Source: Bacillota bacterium
GTDB lineage: Bacteria; Bacillota_A; Clostridia; Clostridiales; Clostridiaceae
Assembly (NCBI GenBank): GCA_021780795.1
Contig: JAJXYA010000051.1
Location: forward strand, 1 to 7,321
DNA: 7,321 bases
Direction: 5' to 3'
Of this stretch, positions 5,891 through 7,321 are shown piece by piece. Below the pieces are notes generated by a model. The model did no database searches. It worked only from the letters and a program-made list of their open reading frames with translations, and was not told where the DNA came from. Made by a program: the position numbers and the translations under genes. Position 1 is the stretch's first letter; each line of letters starts with the position of its first letter.

Positions 5891-6772
5891 ATGGATTATT
5901 ATGAATTCCAAAGACACGAAGAAAAGAAGGAACATGGTAATATTATGTTTCCATTTGTTAAATACCACACAGATATTCCTAATTGCATTTCATGTTTTCC
6001 CATTCATTGGCATGGAGATATTGAAATCATTTTTGTTAATTATGGAAACTGTTATTACATAGTCAACTCTAAAAAACTTCTTTTAGAAGAAGGAGACATT
6101 CTTGTTATTACCCCTTCCGTATTACATTCTTTTTATCAAAATGGAAATAATACATTTTTAGGAGATACCTATGTTTTTAATTTAAATATTATTAATAACA
6201 ACATGGACATATGTAATAGTAAATATTTTAGGCCTTTATTAAAAGGCGAATGTAGTCCATATTTATTGATAAAAAAAAATCACATAGCCTACTCAAAATG
6301 CATGAAAATTATGAATGAACTTAGTTCCACTTTCAAAGAAAAAAATGAATTCTATGAAATAAAAATCAAGGCTTTTTTATTAGAACTTTTCTATATATTT
6401 TTTACTGAAAAAATTATAACCTTATCCTCCAAACCAAAGGAAGATAAGGTTACAAAAATAGCAAAAGAAATTCTTACATTTATAGAAGAAAATTACGAAA
6501 ACAATCTGTCGTTACAATTAATATCAAATACTTTTGGAATTAGTGTATATCATTTATCCCACATTTTTAGAAAAGCCACCGGCATTTCTTGTATACAATA
6601 TTTAATTGATTACAGATTATCAGTTGCTGCCAATATGTTGCGTCAAAATAATTTACCAATTTTAAATATAGCTCTTGATACTGGTTTTAATAACATTTCT
6701 TACTTCAATAGAACTTTTAAAAAGAAATTTAATGTGACTCCTACAGAATATAGAAATTTATTATACCTTTGA
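5891..6772 (+). CDS. AraC-family transcriptional regulator with N-terminal cupin domain
   Basis: A 293-residue regulator. The N-terminal part (about 20-100) is a cupin-like ligand-binding domain: HWHGDIEIIFVNYG (39-52) carries the His-rich first motif, and LLLEEGDILVITPSVLHSF (63-81) the second. A helical linker (about 132-180) leads to the double HTH domain (about 188-290). The first HTH is LSLQLISNTFGISVYHLSHIFRK (206-228); the second is ILNIALDTGFNNISYFNRTFKKKFNVTP (257-284), with the family's terminal 'TPxEYR'. AAAGGAG lies 8 bases before the ATG. The gene is divergent from the MATE exporter with 120 bases between the starts, so control of that exporter and of itself is a reasonable inference. 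It is unlike the other AraC gene here, which has a different sensing domain. No terminator is obvious after its stop; it converges on the ATPase gene 11 bases later. Confidence 0.92.
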   Translation: MDYYEFQRHEEKKEHGNIMFPFVKYHTDIPNCISCFPIHWHGDIEIIFVNYGNCYYIVNSKKLLLEEGDILVITPSVLHSFYQNGNNTFLGDTYVFNLNIINNNMDICNSKYFRPLLKGECSPYLLIKKNHIAYSKCMKIMNELSSTFKEKNEFYEIKIKAFLLELFYIFFTEKIITLSSKPKEDKVTKIAKEILTFIEENYENNLSLQLISNTFGISVYHLSHIFRKATGISCIQYLIDYRLSVAANMLRQNNLPILNIALDTGFNNISYFNRTFKKKFNVTPTEYRNLLYL

Positions 6773-6783
6773 AATTGATAACT

Positions 6784-7321
6784 TTAATGCATTAATTGAA
6801 TAGTGTTATTGTAAACATCTTTCACTGCTGCACCAGATACACAATCTATGTCTACAATGGTCTGTCCTTTATTAACAGCTTTTACTGCCTCAGAATCAAA
6901 AGGTATTCTACCCATAAAAAACAGCCCTCTTTTTTTACATAATTTTTCTATATTTTCTGTATTTTTTAAGTTAGTGTCATATTTATTTATACATATTGCT
7001 GTCATAACCCTAAACTTCCCTGCTGTTTTTACAATACGTTCCAAATCACTAATGCCTGATATGGAAGGCTCAGCCACTATCAAAACCATATCCACACCGC
7101 TAAGTGATGCTATAACAGGGCATCCAATACCAGGTGAACCATCTATTATTGTTAATTTCTCATTATCACTAAATCTTTTAGCATTTTTCCTTAGATGAGT
7201 TATTAATTTTCCTGAACCATCGCTGCCTATTTCCATTTCTGCCCTTGAAATTATTCCTTTATCCAATTTTGTAATAAATACATCAGCTGTTTTTTCATCC
7301 TTCAATTTTATTGCATTATGC
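6784..7321 (-). CDS. MinD-family P-loop ATPase, C-terminal part (5' end beyond window)
   Basis: The frame is open to the right edge, giving 178 residues of the C-terminal part. The TTG at 7305 is not convincing as a start, because the preceding codons (HNAIK) continue in frame and no ribosome site is seen. LTIIDGSPGIGCPVIASLSG is the Walker-B region typical of MinD/ParA-like ATPases of the type that carries an inserted 4Fe-4S ferredoxin domain. AEPSISGISDLERIV and ICINKYDTN follow in the order expected for that group. The Walker A motif and ferredoxin cysteines would lie upstream, outside the window, and cannot be confirmed. The region before Walker B (EIGSDGSGKLITHLRK) fits the segment that follows the ferredoxin insert and should not be read as a P-loop. 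Such proteins often occur in pairs; a partner may lie to the right. Exact role unknown. Confidence 0.82.
   Translation of the reverse strand, partial: HNAIKLKDEKTADVFITKLDKGIISRAEMEIGSDGSGKLITHLRKNAKRFSDNEKLTIIDGSPGIGCPVIASLSGVDMVLIVAEPSISGISDLERIVKTAGKFRVMTAICINKYDTNLKNTENIEKLCKKRGLFFMGRIPFDSEAVKAVNKGQTIVDIDCVSGAAVKDVYNNTIQLMH

Noticed and set aside
7175..7235. GSDGSGK in the ATPase as a Walker A motif
   Set aside because: In this family the P-loop is at the very N-terminus before the ferredoxin insert; this segment sits just before Walker B and matches the region after the insert.
7195..7305. TTG at 7305 as the true start of the ATPase
   Set aside because: The frame stays open to the edge, no ribosome site precedes it, and the P-loop needed by this family must lie further upstream.

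Overview
The window looks like chromosomal DNA of a low-GC, probably anaerobic Firmicute of the Clostridium type. The intergenic DNA is very AT-rich, most genes have strong AGGAGG-like ribosome sites, and codons mostly end in A or T. It also carries a corrinoid-protein/UroD-family pair and the C-terminal part of a MinD-like ATPase of the ferredoxin-associated type, both common in anaerobes. No rRNA, tRNA, insertion sequence, CRISPR array or origin was seen, and no gene-free stretch exceeds 300 bases.

Left block (1-2300, minus strand): a tightly packed three-gene operon. In transcription order it encodes a small corrinoid (B12-binding) protein, a UroD/MtaA-family protein and a DUF1638-like protein that runs off the left edge. 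The first two genes overlap by one base (TAATG), and the last two are separated by only four bases. The arrangement suggests corrinoid-dependent methyl transfer (C1 metabolism). However, the corrinoid protein has Ser where the DxHxxG motif normally has Asp, and the UroD-like protein lacks the usual zinc-binding HxC of MtaA/MtbA. The substrate cannot be deduced.

Middle block (2308-4411, plus strand): an AraC_N-type regulator followed by an atypical SDR (NAD(P)-binding, without the catalytic Tyr), with a possible operator between them. The SDR gene is clearly richer in G+C than its neighbours. The block ends at a hairpin that can work as a terminator in both directions and that contains the last codons and stop of the opposing MATE gene.

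Right block (4388-7321): a MATE efflux pump (minus) and a cupin-type AraC regulator (plus) are transcribed divergently from a 120-base region. That region contains a 12-base-period direct repeat placed where a regulator of either gene could bind. The regulator converges on a MinD-family P-loop ATPase whose N-terminal half lies beyond the right edge.

The most unusual part is the corrinoid operon with its altered metal and cobalt motifs. The rest consists of recognisable families in a typical accessory arrangement.
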